Positions 62,326 through 64,000 of a DNA stretch of 64,000 nucleotides are shown piece after piece (within the stretch, counting starts at the first letter, position 1; every line of letters begins with the position of its first letter). The notes under the pieces were generated by a model. The model searched no databases. It was not told where the DNA came from and saw only the letters and a list, made by a program, of their open reading frames with translations. Source of the stretch: Pectobacterium carotovorum (GTDB lineage: Bacteria > Pseudomonadota > Gammaproteobacteria > Enterobacterales > Enterobacteriaceae); NCBI RefSeq assembly GCF_900129615.1, contig NZ_FQWI01000001.1, positions 496,001 to 560,000 of the forward strand, read 5' to 3'. Position numbers and translations under genes: made by a program.

Positions 62326-62752
62326 GTCGTTCTCCTTGCAAAAAAGCCAGCGTGTTCAGATTCAGTGGCGCGGAAACGGGCGTTTTCGCACGCGGCGTAA
62401 GCAGGCTCAGCCAGACGTCCCGTTGGTTAAGTAAGGTTTCCAGGCTGCGGCACAGTTGCATAACATCATCGGCATCGGGCCGCATCCAGAGCCAGAGTTG
62501 CTCATCCTGCGGTGAAAGCGACAGTATGGCGGTGTCATCCTGAAACTGGGCGTGGGCGGCATCGGCTAGCTGTAATGCGCGCGCCAGCATCGGTTCATCT
62601 GGCAACGCGCGCAGCGGAATGGCCGCGCTGCACGCTACACCCAACGACTGCCGCACAAGTGCCACCGCGCCGCCGTCAATGTCCAACTGTAACATCGGCG
62701 TCCCGCCGTTTAGCCAACGCTCCAGCATCGCGGCCAACTCAGTTGAAGTCAT
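62318..62752 (-). CDS. hrpG: HrpG, type III regulatory chaperone-like protein
   Basis: A 144-residue cytoplasmic protein at the standard place between hrpF and hrcC. In Pseudomonas syringae, HrpG binds HrpV and frees HrpS, linking regulation to secretion, and resembles YscG-type pilin co-chaperones. Helical segments (SAAIPLRALPDEPMLARALQLADAAHAQF; DADDVMQLCRSLETLLNQRD) flank a beta stretch. It overlaps hrpF by 14 bases and hrcC by eight, so translation is tightly coupled. Confidence 0.86.
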   Translation of the reverse strand: MTSTELAAMLERWLNGGTPMLQLDIDGGAVALVRQSLGVACSAAIPLRALPDEPMLARALQLADAAHAQFQDDTAILSLSPQDEQLWLWMRPDADDVMQLCRSLETLLNQRDVWLSLLTPRAKTPVSAPLNLNTLAFLQGERHA

Positions 62753-62963
62753 TGATGATGGCCTTTGCCAAGCCGTGTTTCACGCTCAACAGTTGCCCGA
62801 CCGCCCAGCTGGCGTTGGAATAATCCATGCTAGCTTCAAAAAAGGCATAACTGTCTGCCTGACTGGCTCCGCCTTCGGCAACATTCAACGCAATATCATC
62901 CAGCTGTTGCTGCGAATCGACCAGGTGCGCGTCAAGGCGACGCTGAATGGGGTTAAGGGACAT
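62739..62963 (-). CDS. hrpF: HrpF, small type III protein
   Basis: A 74-residue helical protein (SLNPIQRRLDAHLVDSQQQLDDIALNVAEGG ... WAVGQLLSVKHGLAKAIINDFN) that is first in the hrpF-G-hrcC-T-V operon. Related proteins pair with HrpG in a YscE-YscG-like way to hold pilin subunits before export (knowledge from Pseudomonas; inferred here). A very good hrp box lies 101 bases upstream. Confidence 0.88.
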   Translation of the reverse strand: MSLNPIQRRLDAHLVDSQQQLDDIALNVAEGGASQADSYAFFEASMDYSNASWAVGQLLSVKHGLAKAIINDFN

Positions 62964-63063
62964 AGCACGCTCTCCTCATAGGGTAATTTCCTCACAACAC
63001 GGTTTGGGTCGTTGACCTGACGTTTTGGCCGTTACCTAAACGTTCTCGTCATTGACTCAATAG

Positions 63064-63091
63064 TGAGTGGTTAACCCCGGCGTGCAGTTCC
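63064..63091 (-). promoter_or_regulatory. hrp box for the hrpF operon
   Basis: On the minus strand GGAACT-N15-CCACTCA fits the HrpL consensus with one mismatch. It lies in the hrpE-hrpF gap, 101 bases before hrpF. Confidence 0.85.
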
Positions 63092-63109
63092 CATTAGCAG
63101 GCAGTGATT

Positions 63110-63709
63110 TCACATCGCGGCGGGATATTCAGGAGGAATGAGCTGCGCCGTCGCCTGCCGCCAGCTCAGCGACATCACGCCATGCGCCGTAATCAGCTTC
63201 ATGGCATCGCTATCCAGCGCCTCATCGCTGGCGAGACGCCACTCCAGATGCGCATGGGCATCCAGCCAGTGCTGCACGTCGGCAAGCTGGGCGGGATGGC
63301 AGTACAGCGTTCCCCGGCTTTCTCCCTGCTGTTGCTTCAGCAGTTGCCGCAATAAAGCGTGATGACGCGACGGCGCAGGCGTTTTATCCAGCAACTGCGC
63401 CAACGCATCGCGCAGCAGCTGTCCGGCTTGCGTAATCATGATCTTTTCCAGATCCATCCGCTCTTGCTGAACACCCTGTAATAGCGCATTCGCCTGCTGC
63501 CAGAATTCTGCTTCTGCGTGTTCTACCGCCTGCTCACAGAGCGTTCGGGCACGGTCGTGCGCCTGTGCCACAATCGTCTCGGCCTGCGCATTGGCTTCTT
63601 CCCAGAGTGTCCGACTGCGCCGATGCGCCGCGACGCGCTCCGCCGGAATAATCACCGTTTCATCCCGACTCGCGCCGGGTAATGTCGCAAACGTCTTCGT
63701 TGTCAGCAT
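63110..63709 (-). CDS. hrpE: HrpE, type III ATPase stator (SctL)
   Basis: A 199-residue peripheral stator that anchors and regulates the HrcN ATPase under the type III base. The N-terminal part is a long charged helix (RRSRTLWEEANAQAETIVAQAHDRARTLCEQAVEHAEAEF), then an HrpE/YscL/FliH domain (RMDLEKIMITQAGQLLRDAL; GTLYCHPAQLADVQHWLDAH; ITAHGVMSLSW). It lies 33 bases after hrpD in the hrpA-B-hrcJ-D-E operon, which ends here. Confidence 0.92.
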   Translation of the reverse strand: MLTTKTFATLPGASRDETVIIPAERVAAHRRSRTLWEEANAQAETIVAQAHDRARTLCEQAVEHAEAEFWQQANALLQGVQQERMDLEKIMITQAGQLLRDALAQLLDKTPAPSRHHALLRQLLKQQQGESRGTLYCHPAQLADVQHWLDAHAHLEWRLASDEALDSDAMKLITAHGVMSLSWRQATAQLIPPEYPAAM

Positions 63710-63742
63710 GCTTCGTCCTTACTGTGCAAGATGAAATCGATT

Positions 63743-64000
63743 CTAAGTGGGTGTCGATGCCTTCCAAATCAGGGCATCGCACAGCGCATTCAGCCGGGCG
63801 GCGGGCAATAACATCGTCGGGGCATGGCAAGGGTTATCCCCGTCACAGGACCAATCGCGAGGAAAAAGCAGTCGCAGACGCGGCCAGCACGTTTCACCAT
63901 AGCGAATGCGCAGCAGCGTCAGCGCATCCTGATAGCCCACAGCCGAGGACGCCAACGATGATGAAACAGAAAAGGTGACCGCTGACGGTAGCCATAAGCC
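63743..64000 (-). CDS. hrpD: HrpD, C-terminal part (cut by window edge)
   Basis: The frame is open from the right edge to the stop at 63743, giving 85 C-terminal residues (SAVTFSVSSSLASSAVGYQDALTLLRIRYGETCWPRLRLLFPRDW ... CDALIWKASTPT). Position directly before hrpE identifies it as HrpD, a SctK-like cytoplasmic accessory of the sorting platform. A possible internal TTG start at 63955 is not the real start, since the frame continues upstream. The sequence alone is weak evidence; the synteny is strong. Confidence 0.82.
   Translation of the reverse strand, partial: GLWLPSAVTFSVSSSLASSAVGYQDALTLLRIRYGETCWPRLRLLFPRDWSCDGDNPCHAPTMLLPAARLNALCDALIWKASTPT

Overview
The window is chromosomal DNA of a soft-rot plant pathogen, almost certainly Pectobacterium. 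The evidence is a group I hrp type III secretion cluster (hrpD, E, F, G, hrcC, hrpT, V, N, then hrpW, dspE, dspF), the two-partner secretion pair hecB/hecA beside dspEF, and pectin-uptake genes (two KdgM-type porins and a periplasmic family-2 pectate lyase). Species and all names come from reading the sequence; no database was searched.

Layout. 1-8.4 kb: a leftward urea operon, allophanate hydrolase - urea carboxylase - GntR regulator - urtA - urtB (cut by the left edge), preceded by a candidate sigma-54 promoter, an NtrC-like site and a GntR-type operator. 8.6-10.9 kb: an AT-rich insert with an AIPR-family phage-resistance-type gene. 10.9-12.2 kb: a Gfo/Idh/MocA oxidoreductase and a small membrane protein. 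12.2-14.1 kb: hrpK with its hrp box. 14.4-19.6 kb: a KdgR-type operator, two KdgM-like porins, a PL2 pectate lyase and an orphan solute-binding protein.

20.1-23.6 kb: an AT-rich array of small immunity-type genes (barstar-like, DUF6896-like, two-membrane-segment proteins and unknowns). It is interleaved with broken hecA pieces, terminators and repeated opposite-strand remnants that look like the C-terminal tail of SymE toxin. 23.6-42.9 kb: hecA (5857 codons, CdiA-like, with a VENN motif and a C-terminal toxin region) and its transporter gene hecB. 43.2-51.2 kb: a GntR regulator, dspF, dspE, and divergent hrpW plus a small gene, with back-to-back hrp boxes. 51.3-58.0 kb: a type VI effector module inside the hrp cluster (vgrG, DUF4123 adaptor, Tle1-type lipase, two DUF2931 lipoproteins, PAAR). 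58.4-64.0 kb: hrpN, then hrpV, hrpT, hrcC, hrpG, hrpF, hrpE and the end of hrpD.

How the parts work together. Five HrpL-type boxes mark the genes as one type III regulon: the secretin, stator and regulators (hrpD-V), the harpins (hrpN, hrpW), the large effector DspE with chaperone DspF, and HrpK at the far end. Contact-dependent competition (HecA and its immunity genes) and type VI competition (VgrG-Tle1) sit inside the same block, so plant attack and bacterial competition are interleaved. The most unusual region is the immunity graveyard downstream of hecA. There each cassette has the order hecA fragment, immunity gene, terminator, SymE-like tail. This suggests that incoming toxin-immunity cassettes recombine using hecA at one end and a symE-like gene at the other. 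A run of 11 C inside the second DUF2931 immunity-type gene is a possible phase-variation switch.
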